A stretch of DNA of 33,732 bases from Pelagibacterium lentulum (GCF_003992625.1 NZ_RZMW01000002.1:1-33732); one strand, 5' to 3'. Counted from the stretch's first letter, positions 17,535 through 26,044 are shown. Numbers and translations are program-made. Notes: a model not told the origin generated them from the sequence alone.

Positions 17535-17559
17535 GGAACCGGTCACGCGCTGAAACATT
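17535..17559 (+). promoter_or_regulatory. EcfG/RpoE2-like promoter for the SDR gene
   Basis: GGAAC (17535-17539), 17-base spacer, ATT (17557-17559), 63 bases before the SDR ATG at 17622. Confidence 0.5.
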
Positions 17560-17621
17560 GCAGTATGGATCAAGGCCACGCGGGAACGCGGCCTCTATTC
17601 CAACCAACAGGACAGCGAACC

Positions 17622-18473
17622 ATGACCTCCCAAGCCCCCGCCGCCCAGAATCAGCACCGTCAGCCTGGATACGAATACGAGATGGACCCGGCTCCCCAAT
17701 ACGCGCCTTTTTACCCCGGAGCGGGTAAACTCAGCGGCAAAGTAGCGATCATAACCGGTGGTGATTCCGGCATAGGACGTGCTGTAGCGGTGCTTTTCGC
17801 ACGTGAAGGCGCAAAACTTGCAGTCCTTTACAAAGATGAGGACAAGGACGCCGAAGATACGCGCGGGCTTGTCGAAGCCGAAGGCAGCGAGGCCATCTTG
17901 ATCGCTGGCGATGTCGGCGATCCCCAGTTCTGCAAGGATGCTGTTGCGCGCACGCTCGACGCCTTCGGACGGGTCGATATTCTGATCAACAATGCTGCTG
18001 AACAGCATGTTCGCGATGACATCGAAGAACTCGCCCCTGAAGACCTCCAGCAAGTTTTTCGGACCAACATTTTCGGATATTTTTACATGGTTCAGGCGGT
18101 GCTGCCGCATCTGCCGAACGGAGCTCGGATCATCAACTCTGCATCCATCGTTGCGTTTCGCGGGCAACCGCAGTTGATCGATTACTCCATGACCAAAGGG
18201 GCCATTGTGGCACTGACGCGGACATTGGCCACCCGGCTTGCTGACCGAGCCATACTCGTCAACTCCGTTGCCCCCGGCCCCATCTGGACACCGTTGATTC
18301 CCGCGAGCTTTCCGGCAGATAAGGTGGCCGAATTTGGTAAAAGCACACCCTTGGGCCGTCCCGGCCAGCCAAACGAAGTTGCCCCAGCCTATTTGCTGCT
18401 TGCAAGTGAGGAAGGTCGTTTCATCACCGGCCAGACCATTCACGTCAATGGCGGGGATTTGCCCAGCAACTGA
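17622..18473 (+). CDS. Short-chain dehydrogenase/reductase, YghA-like
   Basis: NAD(P)-dependent oxidoreductase of 283 residues. The cofactor site TGGDSGIGRA, the NNAAEQ motif, the catalytic Ser (NSAS), and Tyr/Lys in YSMTK are all present. The long N-terminal extension (HRQPGYEYEMDPAPQYAP) before KLSGKVAIITGG, together with VAPGPIWTPLIP and GRPGQPNEVAPAYLLLAS, places it with E. coli YghA and Bacillus general stress protein 39, often annotated as stress-induced aldehyde reductases. ATG 17622 has AGGA about nine bases upstream; earlier in-frame starts at 17508 and 17565 are less likely and would contain the promoter-like site. Substrate unknown. Confidence 0.92.
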   Translation: MTSQAPAAQNQHRQPGYEYEMDPAPQYAPFYPGAGKLSGKVAIITGGDSGIGRAVAVLFAREGAKLAVLYKDEDKDAEDTRGLVEAEGSEAILIAGDVGDPQFCKDAVARTLDAFGRVDILINNAAEQHVRDDIEELAPEDLQQVFRTNIFGYFYMVQAVLPHLPNGARIINSASIVAFRGQPQLIDYSMTKGAIVALTRTLATRLADRAILVNSVAPGPIWTPLIPASFPADKVAEFGKSTPLGRPGQPNEVAPAYLLLASEEGRFITGQTIHVNGGDLPSN

Positions 18474-18499
18474 CCCAACGCATGCGGGTATATCGCCGG

Positions 18500-19246
18500 T
18501 CAGGTGTGCACGACGGCTTGGGCCTGCACAGTTTGCTTTAAGTTAAGATAGGCGGGGGAAAATAGAGCCTGCTGTTTCATCGATTCAAAATCAAGGATCG
18601 TAACCCTGCCATTCTGAACAGCCACATGTCCTTCGCGGCGCAATTGCTGCAAGGTGCGATTGACATGGACTGCAGAAAGACCCAGGGCCTCTGCCAGTTC
18701 CCCTTGGGTCAGCGGCAGATCGAACCCACCGTCGCTAACCAGCCCAACAGCGTCCAGTCGGACGCGTAATTCGCATAGAAGATGAGCCATGCGTTCAATG
18801 GCGGTCCGCAGCCCCATGCTCACCAGCCATTCCTGGCCGATGGATTCCTCAGTCAGCGTGGACAGCCACAGGACACGTGCGAGAGATGGGTATCGCTCTA
18901 GGATCGCTAGTAACTTCTTGCTGGAAACGGCCTTGAGCTGAAGAGCAGATATGGATGCGACCGGACGCTGAGGCCGACCACTGATGAAGTGACGTAAATT
19001 CAAAACGTCGCCTGGCAAAAGAAAGCACAATATCTGCCGGCGCCCATCGGTAAGGAATTTGTATCGACAGGCAAAGCCGCTCTCAATCCAATGTATACCG
19101 GCACCCTCGTTGTCGTTGAATGCGGTATCCACATCGACGCGCGGGCCGATCGAGCGTGTTTTTTCTGGCAATGACAGTATTGCCCTGCGTTCGGCTGATC
19201 CGACCGTCCCAAGGCTTTCCAGTTTTCTGATTAGCAATTCACTCAC
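18500..19246 (-). CDS. Crp/Fnr family transcriptional regulator
   Basis: Cytosolic DNA-binding regulator: an N-terminal cyclic-nucleotide-binding-type barrel (EGAGIHWIESGFACRYKFL, then RRQILCFLLPGDVLNLRHF) and a C-terminal winged helix whose recognition part is LTQGELAEALGLSAVHVNRT. There is no Fnr-type N-terminal Cys cluster, so an iron-sulfur oxygen sensor is unlikely. GTG 19246 (VSELLIRKLESL) fits the usual family N-terminus and gives 248 residues. The frame continues to ATG 19318 (272 residues), but the extra part is not family-like; neither start has a clear SD. Convergent with the SDR and divergent from the response-regulator operon, which it may regulate (inference). Confidence 0.85.
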   Translation of the reverse strand: MSELLIRKLESLGTVGSAERRAILSLPEKTRSIGPRVDVDTAFNDNEGAGIHWIESGFACRYKFLTDGRRQILCFLLPGDVLNLRHFISGRPQRPVASISALQLKAVSSKKLLAILERYPSLARVLWLSTLTEESIGQEWLVSMGLRTAIERMAHLLCELRVRLDAVGLVSDGGFDLPLTQGELAEALGLSAVHVNRTLQQLRREGHVAVQNGRVTILDFESMKQQALFSPAYLNLKQTVQAQAVVHT

Positions 19247-19459
19247 GATAAATATACCATTCTGGACTGTTCCCGGGGGCAATAGGCGTGGTCGCGACAC
19301 CCTGATGCTGAGCCTCATGCTGATGAAGAAGCATGTTCTCCCAAATTCGTTGAAGCCCTCCAGGTTCCCTACAATAGTTGTCAGCTGGGCATTCGGTTGG
19401 CCGCCCGATCACAAGTGCTTTTCGTGGAAAGAGCTATCTCGATTCCGTTAAGCCCCCTG

Positions 19460-19484
19460 GAAACAATTGCCCGCCTATCGCGTT
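19460..19484 (+). promoter_or_regulatory. EcfG/RpoE2-like promoter for the response-regulator/kinase operon
   Basis: GAAAC (19460-19464), 17-base spacer, GTT (19482-19484), 39 bases before the ATG at 19523. One mismatch to GGAAC; spacing identical to the five better sites in the window. Confidence 0.35.
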
Positions 19485-19522
19485 CTAGAGTCTTGAAAGG
19501 AACGGCAGCCGAAGGGTAGATC

Positions 19523-19945
19523 ATGGTCGAACGCCCGAAATTGCCAGCTGGCTTGAAGGTGCTAGTTGTCGAAGACGAGTATCTGATCGCTGCTAATCTG
19601 TGCAAGGAACTGTCTGAGCGCGGAGTCGCACCAGTGGGACCATTTGGTTGTCTCGGACGGGCACTGGAGGAAGTCGAAAGCGGTCGGACGATCGATGCCG
19701 CCATTCTCGACATTAACATTGGCGGCAGGTCTGCATATCCCCTCGCCGACCGACTGGTGGCCTTTGGTATTCCCTTCGTTTTTGGAACCGGATACGACAA
19801 TTGGACCATACCGGAAAGGTTTCTCGCCATAACTCGGCTCGAAAAGCCCCTTGATCCCGATACCATCATTACAAACCTCGCGACTTTACATAGGTGTCAA
19901 CCGGCCGCCGAGAGTTGGATGAGCTGCAAGCTATCTTCGCCATGA
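19523..19945 (+). CDS. Single-domain response regulator (receiver), FATGUY-like
   Basis: A 140-residue receiver domain with no output domain. Acidic pocket Glu17/Asp18 (VEDEY), phosphoacceptor Asp63 (ILDINIGG) and conserved Lys108 (LEKP). PFVFGTGY at 84-91 resembles the PFxFATGY signature of FATGUY regulators such as SdrG, which take phosphate from HWE/HisKA_2 kinases and modulate the PhyR-NepR-EcfG stress cascade (known for relatives). AAGGG six bases before the ATG supports the start. First gene of an operon with a second receiver (17-base gap) and an HWE kinase, so it is probably a cognate target of that kinase. Confidence 0.88.
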   Translation: MVERPKLPAGLKVLVVEDEYLIAANLCKELSERGVAPVGPFGCLGRALEEVESGRTIDAAILDINIGGRSAYPLADRLVAFGIPFVFGTGYDNWTIPERFLAITRLEKPLDPDTIITNLATLHRCQPAAESWMSCKLSSP

Positions 19946-19962
19946 CTTTGGAGGGGAACGCC

Positions 19963-20457
19963 ATGACGACTGCTACAGTTTCGGGAAAGTGCATCTTGGT
20001 AGTGGAAGATGACTATCTTCTGGCCCGTGAGGTCTGTAACGACCTGCAAGAACATGGGGCGACAGTACTTGGCCCGGCTCCCACAGTTCATTATGCTCAA
20101 TTGATGCTTGGCAAACGGCGCATAGATGGCGCTGTCCTCGACATAAGGCTGTTCGGGGAAGATGTGTATCGGCTTGTCGACCAACTCATCGATGATCGCA
20201 TACCGGTGGTGTTCGCAACAGCTTTCGACAAAGCCCAGATCGCGGAAAAATACCGCTTCATTGAAGCCCTCCACAAGCCAATTTGCCTCAAATCGCTGCG
20301 TGAGAAGGTCGCCCATTTCAAGCCACTGCCCCAATCGGCCAACGACAAGCTGGATAAAGAGCCACCACTGGAACGCGTGAAACCGCGCGAATCTCAATCA
20401 CTCTCCGAGCGATGGGCTGCAGTGCTGGTGCGGGCCATGAAAGATGGCCAGTTCTAA
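19963..20457 (+). CDS. Second single-domain response regulator
   Basis: A 164-residue protein: receiver domain (residues about 8-115), then a 45-residue polar tail (ANDKLDKEPPLERVKPRES) ending in a short helix. Acidic Glu15-Asp16-Asp17, phosphoacceptor Asp60 (VLDIRLFGED) and Lys105 (HKPI) are present; PVVFATAF (81-88) is a relaxed FATGUY motif. ATG 19963 is chosen because GGAGGGG lies six bases before it; the frame is open from 19894. It shares a moderate resemblance with the preceding receiver, suggesting an old duplication. Its last 14 bases overlap the kinase gene, implying translational coupling. Confidence 0.88.
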   Translation: MTTATVSGKCILVVEDDYLLAREVCNDLQEHGATVLGPAPTVHYAQLMLGKRRIDGAVLDIRLFGEDVYRLVDQLIDDRIPVVFATAFDKAQIAEKYRFIEALHKPICLKSLREKVAHFKPLPQSANDKLDKEPPLERVKPRESQSLSERWAAVLVRAMKDGQF

Positions 20458-22786
20458 AAAGGAATTGAAACCACACGCGATGATCACGAAGTCAGATGAT
20501 CCAGGCTCACTTGCGGGTCCATCCGAGGAGGGACGCGACTGGCGAATTGTTTTGCTCAGTCTGAGCGACCGCATCGGGGACCTCGAAGACCAGAACGAGA
20601 TTTTCCGTGTGGCGTGTTTGACCTTGGGAAGCCATTTGGGCCTGGAGCGTGTCGGTTTTGCGCGCATAATAAATGATCGCAAACATTGCCGAGTTTTGGA
20701 AGAATGGCGTGGTAACCCGGATTTGCCCGTTCTCCAAGGAGAATACGACTTGGCCGCCTTTGGCGATGAGGTCTTGGATGCCCTGGTTTCGGGCAGAGAT
20801 ATTGTTTGGAGTGATGTTGCCGCCGAAATCGCTGCATATGAGCGGCAGTTGACCGACACCTATCGTTCGATACGCGTGCGGGCGATGCTTAACATTCCGA
20901 TCTCACGGCATGGTGTCAGCGAAGCCTTCCTTTACGTGCACCAGCACCACAGGCGTGAATGGCGTTTCGAGCAGGTCTTGCTGGCACGGGAGATAGCTGA
21001 GCGAACCTGGGCCAATATCGAGCGTCTACGTTACCAGCAAGAACTTAGCGGGGTTAACGAACGGCTCCGTCTGGTCCTTGAGGCCAGCAATATGGGCACT
21101 TGGGACTGGGATTTGATCACTGATACAATCGAATGGTCCGAAAACCTTCAGAAAATGCTCGGCTACGAACCAGGTACGATCAATCCAACTTTCGACCTCT
21201 GGAAGGAAACGCTCCATCCCGACGACCGTGACTATGCATTGGGCCAACTTGAGCAAGCAAGACGTGACGAACTTTACGATGTTGCATTTCGGATCAATCG
21301 TCGCGATGGGGCCATACGTTGGTTTTCAACAAAAGGCCGGTTCTTCCGGGACAAATTGGAGAACCCGGTGCGAATGGTGGGCGTCGTTGAAGACGTCACC
21401 GAAGTTAAAAAGACCGAACTCGATCTGCGCGAAAGCGAGGAACGTTTCCGCCTGATTGTCGAAAATGCTAAGGACTATGCCATTTTCACAACGGACGGGG
21501 ACGGGAAAATCGACAGTTGGCCGCCAGGAGCACAGGCGACATTCGGCTGGGCTCCCAACGAGGTCCTGGGACGCGAGGCCGATTTCCTTTTCATTCCGGA
21601 GGACCGAAACAATGACGTGCCGGAGATTGAGTTTTCATCTGCGCTTGAAAACGGCTTTGCGCCAGATGTGAGATGGCACCAGCACAAGGATGGCTCGCGT
21701 GTATTCATCGACGGTAGCGTCTGGCCGCTTCATCAGGCGAACGGATCATTCAAGGGATTTCTCAAGATCGGGCAGGACGTCACCCAGCGCCGTGAAGCCG
21801 AAATCGCCTTGCGAAATAGCGAGGAACGCTTCCGCAAGCTAACCGCTACTGTACCTCATCTGGTGTTTCGTTCAACAACTCAAGGGGAACGGATTTGGGC
21901 AAGCCCACAATGGGCAGAATATACCGGCATGAGCGACAAAGACAGTGTTGGTTTGGGCTGGCTAGAAGCAGTTCACCCTGATGACCGGCAACTTGCCCTC
22001 AAGAAATGGGATGAAGCAGCAAGCGGTGACGCCTATTACGGGGAACATCGCATCCGGCGCCATAGCGACGGGATGTATCGCTGGCACCAGACCAGAGCAG
22101 TTTTGTTACCCAGCGATAGCGGAAAGCCTGACGAATGGGTGGGTTCGGCGGTCGATATTCACGATATTCGCCAGCTGCAAGAGCGCCAAGGCGTGCTTGT
22201 GGCCGAACTTCAGCATCGTACTCGGAATCTGTTGGGAATTATCCGTGGCATTGTCGCACAGACTGCCGCAGGCGATGCGATGGGGCCGTTCCGCGAGGCA
22301 TTCAACCTGCGATTGGCGGCCCTCTCGCGCGTGCAGGGTTTTCTCGTCCGTGACAAGGCCATGGCAGTGTCCCTGCGGGAGTTGATTACCAGCGAACTCG
22401 ACGCTTTGGGAGCGGATTGGGAACAGGTGACCCTCCAGGGACCTCAAATCCCGCTTTCGGACATAAATCTGCAGACGCTGGCGTTGGCCCTGCATGAGCT
22501 GAGCGTCAACGCTTTCAAGCATGGTGCGTTATCGGGAGCTGGCGGTCGCCTCGCCATCACTTGGCGCCTTGCCCCTACCGAGGGCGGGGAAATGCTCGTC
22601 ATCGAATGGCGAGAAGACTTCCCTTTACCCCGTGTGAATACTGAAACGGTCAGCACTGGTTTTGGACGCCAATTGATTACCGAAGCCCTGCCCTATCAGC
22701 TTGGTGCCCAAACCCAATTTTCTTTGAAGTCTAAGGGACTTCTTTGCGTAATCGAAATCCCCTTCCAGGGTACCCACGCACGATAG
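20444..22786 (+). CDS. Cytosolic GAF-PAS-PAS-PAS HWE histidine kinase
   Basis: A soluble 780-residue sensor kinase. A GAF-like domain (about 46-195), three PAS domains (about 205-325, 332-455, 460-580; each followed by a PAC-type ending such as GVVEDVTEVKK, KIGQDVTQRRE, GSAVDIHDIRQ) and an HWE kinase core. The phosphoacceptor is His591 (ELQHRTRNLLGIIR); HELSVNAFKHGALS is the N box with the HWE-type His, and IEWRED supplies the WxE. No membrane segment, so the signal is internal (redox, light or ligand; the NCRFL flavin motif of LOV domains is not seen). ATG 20444 overlaps the previous gene; ATG 20480 is an alternative. Probably phosphorylates one or both upstream receivers. Confidence 0.92.
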   Translation: MASSKKELKPHAMITKSDDPGSLAGPSEEGRDWRIVLLSLSDRIGDLEDQNEIFRVACLTLGSHLGLERVGFARIINDRKHCRVLEEWRGNPDLPVLQGEYDLAAFGDEVLDALVSGRDIVWSDVAAEIAAYERQLTDTYRSIRVRAMLNIPISRHGVSEAFLYVHQHHRREWRFEQVLLAREIAERTWANIERLRYQQELSGVNERLRLVLEASNMGTWDWDLITDTIEWSENLQKMLGYEPGTINPTFDLWKETLHPDDRDYALGQLEQARRDELYDVAFRINRRDGAIRWFSTKGRFFRDKLENPVRMVGVVEDVTEVKKTELDLRESEERFRLIVENAKDYAIFTTDGDGKIDSWPPGAQATFGWAPNEVLGREADFLFIPEDRNNDVPEIEFSSALENGFAPDVRWHQHKDGSRVFIDGSVWPLHQANGSFKGFLKIGQDVTQRREAEIALRNSEERFRKLTATVPHLVFRSTTQGERIWASPQWAEYTGMSDKDSVGLGWLEAVHPDDRQLALKKWDEAASGDAYYGEHRIRRHSDGMYRWHQTRAVLLPSDSGKPDEWVGSAVDIHDIRQLQERQGVLVAELQHRTRNLLGIIRGIVAQTAAGDAMGPFREAFNLRLAALSRVQGFLVRDKAMAVSLRELITSELDALGADWEQVTLQGPQIPLSDINLQTLALALHELSVNAFKHGALSGAGGRLAITWRLAPTEGGEMLVIEWREDFPLPRVNTETVSTGFGRQLITEALPYQLGAQTQFSLKSKGLLCVIEIPFQGTHAR

Positions 22787-22921
22787 AATTGCAAGGAGGT
22801 AATTTTCGCCCAGGAGGAAACCGGCAACATCAATATAGGCGGGCACAATGCCCTTTATCCCAGGTTAATGCGCGTCGCCTGATAAACTATACACTCCGAT
22901 TTTCAATTTCGGGAGTGCGTA

Positions 22922-23107
22922 ATGGTTGAGAGAAGCACGGTCGCGCAAACGATACGCGACGAAGTCAGTAAACATAAGCATTCAGTAATACGCATAAACG
23001 CCACCAGCCAGATGATCGCGGCCGCGCACAAATGCCAAAACGACATGTTGATCCGCCGCGCCATCATAGAACGCCTAAAGCTCAACAAGCAGGTGGCTCA
23101 GCTCTGA
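22922..23107 (+). CDS. Small hypothetical protein
   Basis: 61 residues (begins MVERSTVAQTIRDEVSKHKH), basic and helical, with no cysteine-rich or membrane feature except one Cys. GGGAG seven bases before the ATG supports translation. Found 136 bases downstream of the HWE kinase. I recognise no family. Coding is likely but not certain. Confidence 0.5.
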   Translation: MVERSTVAQTIRDEVSKHKHSVIRINATSQMIAAAHKCQNDMLIRRAIIERLKLNKQVAQL

Positions 23108-23465
23108 CGTTAACCTGTCGCTGGATGGATGCGGCGATAGTGCGTGTCGGCGTATCACTTCCAATCTATGGATCTGATCACGTGTCTTGATCAAATAATC
23201 CGACATCTGGCGATGCAATGCGCAATCAGGTTCCAGCCTGCCAGCTTGGGCATTGAGCTTTGAGAGCGACGATGCTTCTTACGCTTAATGGTACTCGGTC
23301 CTCCAACCGAGCGGCCCTGAATTCGCGAAGAAACAGACCACCCAGTAGCTGCCTCTTGGTTAGCTATTGTTCCGAGCACCGGCGGTCGGCAGCGCGGGTT
23401 CAATGTGGAACAATATCACCACCAATGCCTTTTCTCTCTAAGTCCAGACAATGCGGAAGAATATC
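23108..23465. other. Intergenic region, nothing recognised
   Basis: About 360 bases with only a small hairpin (CTCGGT/ACCGAG near 23294-23311). No supported gene or regulatory site. Confidence 0.5.
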
Positions 23466-23876
23466 ATGATACCGGGAATTGTTGTTCCGACCATTCTGGT
23501 TAAGGATGTGGACCGCAGCATCCACTTTTATGGTGCTGTGGCAGGCTACGAGGTCTTGGCCCGGGATAATATCAGGACGCTGTTGGGGCTGTCGAATGTT
23601 TCTACTGAGCCGAAGCTGTGCTTGATCGATGAGATGAGCCAGATGGTTCCGCGAGCAGCACGTGGTATGGTGGGTGGCGTGTTTCTCTCAATAATCGTCC
23701 AAGATGTGGCCAACTGCCACGCCGCGGCGTTGACACTCGGTGCCGAAGTGATTGAGGCTCCACATGGTCGCCACGGCGCCGTGCGCGCAATACTGCGTGA
23801 TCCCGACGGTGTGGTCATAGATGTTGCCACTGCTGAAGGCTATGCCTTGGAGTTGCCCCGCAAGCGCCATGCCTAG
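23466..23876 (+). CDS. VOC family (glyoxalase/bleomycin-resistance fold) protein
   Basis: A 136-residue single-module vicinal oxygen chelate protein: VVPTILVKDVDRSIHFYGAV is the first beta-alpha unit and AVRAILRDPDGVVIDVA the last. The ILRDPDG stretch is typical, but the usual first metal ligand (His/Gln near the N-terminus) and the last (Glu; here the strand reads VVIDVA) are not obvious, so the metal site may be altered. It could be a binding protein or a dioxygenase-like enzyme. ATG 23466 is chosen over 23451 because GGAAGA lies six bases upstream. No operon partner. Confidence 0.8.
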   Translation: MIPGIVVPTILVKDVDRSIHFYGAVAGYEVLARDNIRTLLGLSNVSTEPKLCLIDEMSQMVPRAARGMVGGVFLSIIVQDVANCHAAALTLGAEVIEAPHGRHGAVRAILRDPDGVVIDVATAEGYALELPRKRHA

Positions 23877-24172
23877 CCCATGCGTTGCAGGCTATATTGC
23901 GGTCAGCCATTGCCAGTCGTTCCAAAGTTGGGGGCCTTATTGGTCGCCTCGTCATCTGTTCCTAACGGAGCGGCGACGCGGTCATGGGATCAAGTCACGA
24001 TTGATGCCAACGTCCCATGGATTGAACCATGCTCGCCTGAACTTATCCTAGGCTAATGTCTGCAATTGCCATATCGATAGGATGGCGCGATTACCGCCAG
24101 TTTTTTTGTGTGTCGGCGATGAGCAATTAGCGCTGAAAATTCTAAGTCTGCACGAAACCGACGCACGTCCAA
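23877..24172. other. Intergenic region, nothing recognised
   Basis: Just under 300 bases; no open frame with an SD, no repeat or promoter that I can support. Confidence 0.4.
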
Positions 24173-24886
24173 ATGACCAATGTGCCAACGTACGATCCAC
24201 TACTCGCCTTTGGTAGCGCAGGGGCACTTATGGCTGTTCACTTGCTTGCCGCGAAATGGGCGCCACCTGCCCATTTCGGCCGGGCTGCTGAAAGCTGCGC
24301 GGGCGGGGTTGCCGTCGCTTATGTCTTTGCGCACCTACTACCTATGTTGGCCCATCTGGGCCGCAGCGAGGATTACTACAGCTTAGAAATACTGTTTGGT
24401 GGAGCCCTGGCAGGCACTTGCCTCTATCTAGCGGTGGACCGGTTGGAAGATGGTGCTAAGGCGAGTAGAGCTTGGCTGTCATTCGCCGCCCGGATTACAG
24501 CGTTTGCAGCCTACAATCTGGTGTTGGGGATATTCTTGACGACAAACCCTCCCGCGACGCTAGTAGCTCATTTTGTGGTGCTCGTGGCGTTAAGCATGCA
24601 TTTCGTTGTTGTGGACCGTCACCTTCGGTCCTGTCACACCCATGCATATGACCGGCTGGGCCGCTGGGTCGTCGCTCCCTCGATCTTGGTCGGCGCCATA
24701 ATAGGCAGTTTGCAAGTTTTCCCTTTTTGGCTCCACGAGTTTTTTTTCGCACTTTTGGCGGGCGGCATGATCCTGAACGTACTCAGACAGGAGATCCCTC
24801 AGACCGGGAATGGGCAACTGCTCCCTTTCACAGCGGGGGCAGCATTGTTCGGCGCGTTGTTTGTCTTTTCGTCTATGAGCTACTGA
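24173..24886 (+). CDS. Polytopic membrane protein, ZIP-like
   Basis: 237 residues with about seven hydrophobic segments. GGVAVAYVFAHLLPML (about 45-60) and FFALLAGGMILNVLRQEIPQ (about 190-210) echo the metal-transporter segments of ZIP proteins, where H and E/P residues line the path, and a His-bearing loop (DRHLRSCHTHAYDR) links two segments. I do not recognise a named family; a role in metal transport is an inference. ATG 24173 has no clear SD. Its stop overlaps, tail to tail, the cysteine hydrolase remnant by seven bases. Confidence 0.65.
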   Translation: MTNVPTYDPLLAFGSAGALMAVHLLAAKWAPPAHFGRAAESCAGGVAVAYVFAHLLPMLAHLGRSEDYYSLEILFGGALAGTCLYLAVDRLEDGAKASRAWLSFAARITAFAAYNLVLGIFLTTNPPATLVAHFVVLVALSMHFVVVDRHLRSCHTHAYDRLGRWVVAPSILVGAIIGSLQVFPFWLHEFFFALLAGGMILNVLRQEIPQTGNGQLLPFTAGAALFGALFVFSSMSY

Positions 24887-25209
24887 AGCAGTCTCTGGAC
24901 CGCCTCGTGATCGACCACGGCAATCTGGGTGCCATAGCGTTGGGTCAGAATCGTGATGGCAGCGTCATGTGTGGCGTCGACGCTGCCGCATACCGCGTGG
25001 CGCGGCACCACCACGAAGTAGCCCCTGTCGATGGCGCCAAGGACGGTTGAGAGAACACATACGTCCGTCTCACAACCCGTCACAACAAGACCGCGTGTGT
25101 TCCATTTGTGCAGATGCCCTTCAAGATCGGCACAGGACCATGGATTGAAGATCGAGCGATCGACGAAATTCCGGCCTGTGGCATTGGAAACCAGCGACTC
25201 GGGTACTTT
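24880..25209 (-). pseudogene. Isochorismatase-like cysteine hydrolase, C-terminal remnant
   Basis: The minus strand encodes the last 110 or so residues of an isochorismatase/nicotinamidase-fold hydrolase: NATGRNFVDRSIFNPWSCAD, HKWNTRGLVVTG, then CETDVCVLSTVLGAIDRGY with the catalytic-type Cys, and GSVDATHDAAITILTQRYG. The N-terminal half, which holds the catalytic Asp and Lys, is missing: a TAG at 25210-25212 cuts the frame and nothing similar follows upstream. A GTG at 25083 could start a 67-residue peptide, but that would lack the active site. A gene relic. Confidence 0.75.
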
Positions 25210-25252
25210 CTAATTCTTCAGGAAATAAGATCCAAGTCATGATCGCTGTCCG

Positions 25253-25438
25253 TCAGGGTAAAAGCGATACGCTGCCGGCGCAGATCAAGCCGACTAGTGC
25301 GAGAATGGCCACGGGCGGCCAAATCACTGCGCCGAGGACACTGGAAGTGGCGCGCTGGTTGTCGTCATCCCTCGACGTGTCGTCGCTTCGGACACGATAT
25401 GCGCTCAAACTTATTACATTGTGCGTATCCGTTCTCAT
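25253..25438 (-). CDS. Small single-pass membrane protein
   Basis: 61 residues from ATG 25438: a polar N-terminus (MRTDTHNVISLSAYRVRSDD) and one C-terminal membrane segment (VIWPPVAILALVGLICAGSV). AGG lies eight bases before the ATG. The frame is open to 25720, but the upstream part is not protein-like. Short proteins with a VISLSxYR-type start and a terminal membrane helix are common in Rhizobiales, function unknown. Confidence 0.5.
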   Translation of the reverse strand: MRTDTHNVISLSAYRVRSDDTSRDDDNQRATSSVLGAVIWPPVAILALVGLICAGSVSLLP

Positions 25439-25706
25439 CCTGATACCTGTGTCACGCGGTTGCTGAAATTCGGCTTGCTTAAGATAACAACGCGCCGTGC
25501 CCGGTTTTGTTGTGGGATGCCGGGTTTGAGTTGGCTGGATGGCGAGCGGATTAACATGGGATAAGAACAATTGCTGAAATGCCGCCAGGATCATTCCCTG
25601 CGGAACAGCACACTTGCCAGTGAACTCGGTCCTGGCAGAAGAGGCATGTGCCCCGTTTGCAGCGCCGGCCAGGATGCCACGATCAACACTGCTCGATCGG
25701 CAGGCC

Positions 25707-26012
25707 TCAGCTCGCTTCATTTTTCCTGTGCCTGACGTCCTTCTGCATATGTCCGGCTGGCTTGCGATCTCTTGGTCTAGCGGGCGATTCAGGGGTCGGA
25801 ACCCCTTCTAAAGGATCCTGTTGCTTTTGATGCTCAAAGGCTTGCTCCTGGAGCTCGTCAGCCTCTTGTGGATCGCGAGCGATCAGGTCGGCCGCCTCGG
25901 GCACCGGAACATCGAACTCATCGACGATAAAATTCGCGTCGCGCTCTTTGCTGGATCGGTTCTCTGATTGTAGCTTGCGCGGATCGTCATGTGATGGCTG
26001 GTTCTTTGCCAT
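25707..26012 (-). CDS. Small hydrophilic protein, probable stress protein
   Basis: 101 residues from ATG 26012, with GGAG six bases upstream. Highly charged and probably disordered: basic N-terminus (PRKLQSENRSSKERD), a central FIVDEFDVPVPEAADLIARD, then Gln/Glu-rich and basic ends (ARPRDRKPAGHMQKDVRHRK). The central motif is one I associate with small Rhizobiales proteins of unknown role. A GGAAC-N17-ATT promoter-like site lies only 33 bases before the start, which suggests general stress control. Confidence 0.7.
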   Translation of the reverse strand: MAKNQPSHDDPRKLQSENRSSKERDANFIVDEFDVPVPEAADLIARDPQEADELQEQAFEHQKQQDPLEGVPTPESPARPRDRKPAGHMQKDVRHRKNEAS

Positions 26013-26044
26013 GAAAGTCTCCGTCAACTGATCATGAGAAGGGC

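Larger units (their letters stand above)
17113..17621. other. Intergenic region with two divergent stress-type promoters
   Basis: About 500 bases between the divergent PRC-barrel and SDR genes. It carries one GGAAC-N17-(G/A)TT site for each side (17220-17244 minus, 17535-17559 plus). Open frames inside lack SDs and family resemblance. Confidence 0.5.

Noticed and set aside
17595-18443. 282-codon minus-strand open frame
   Set aside because: Exact antisense of the SDR gene; no motif or SD.
19247-19275. GGAAC upstream of the Crp/Fnr gene as a stress promoter
   Set aside because: Spacing to the next TT differs from the other sites and it would place the transcript start at the start codon.
19381-19869. 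162-codon minus-strand open frame
   Set aside because: Antisense to the first receiver gene; no family resemblance.
19954-19980. GGAAC followed by GTT near the second receiver gene
   Set aside because: Spacer is 18 and the site lies over the SD and into the coding start; probably chance.
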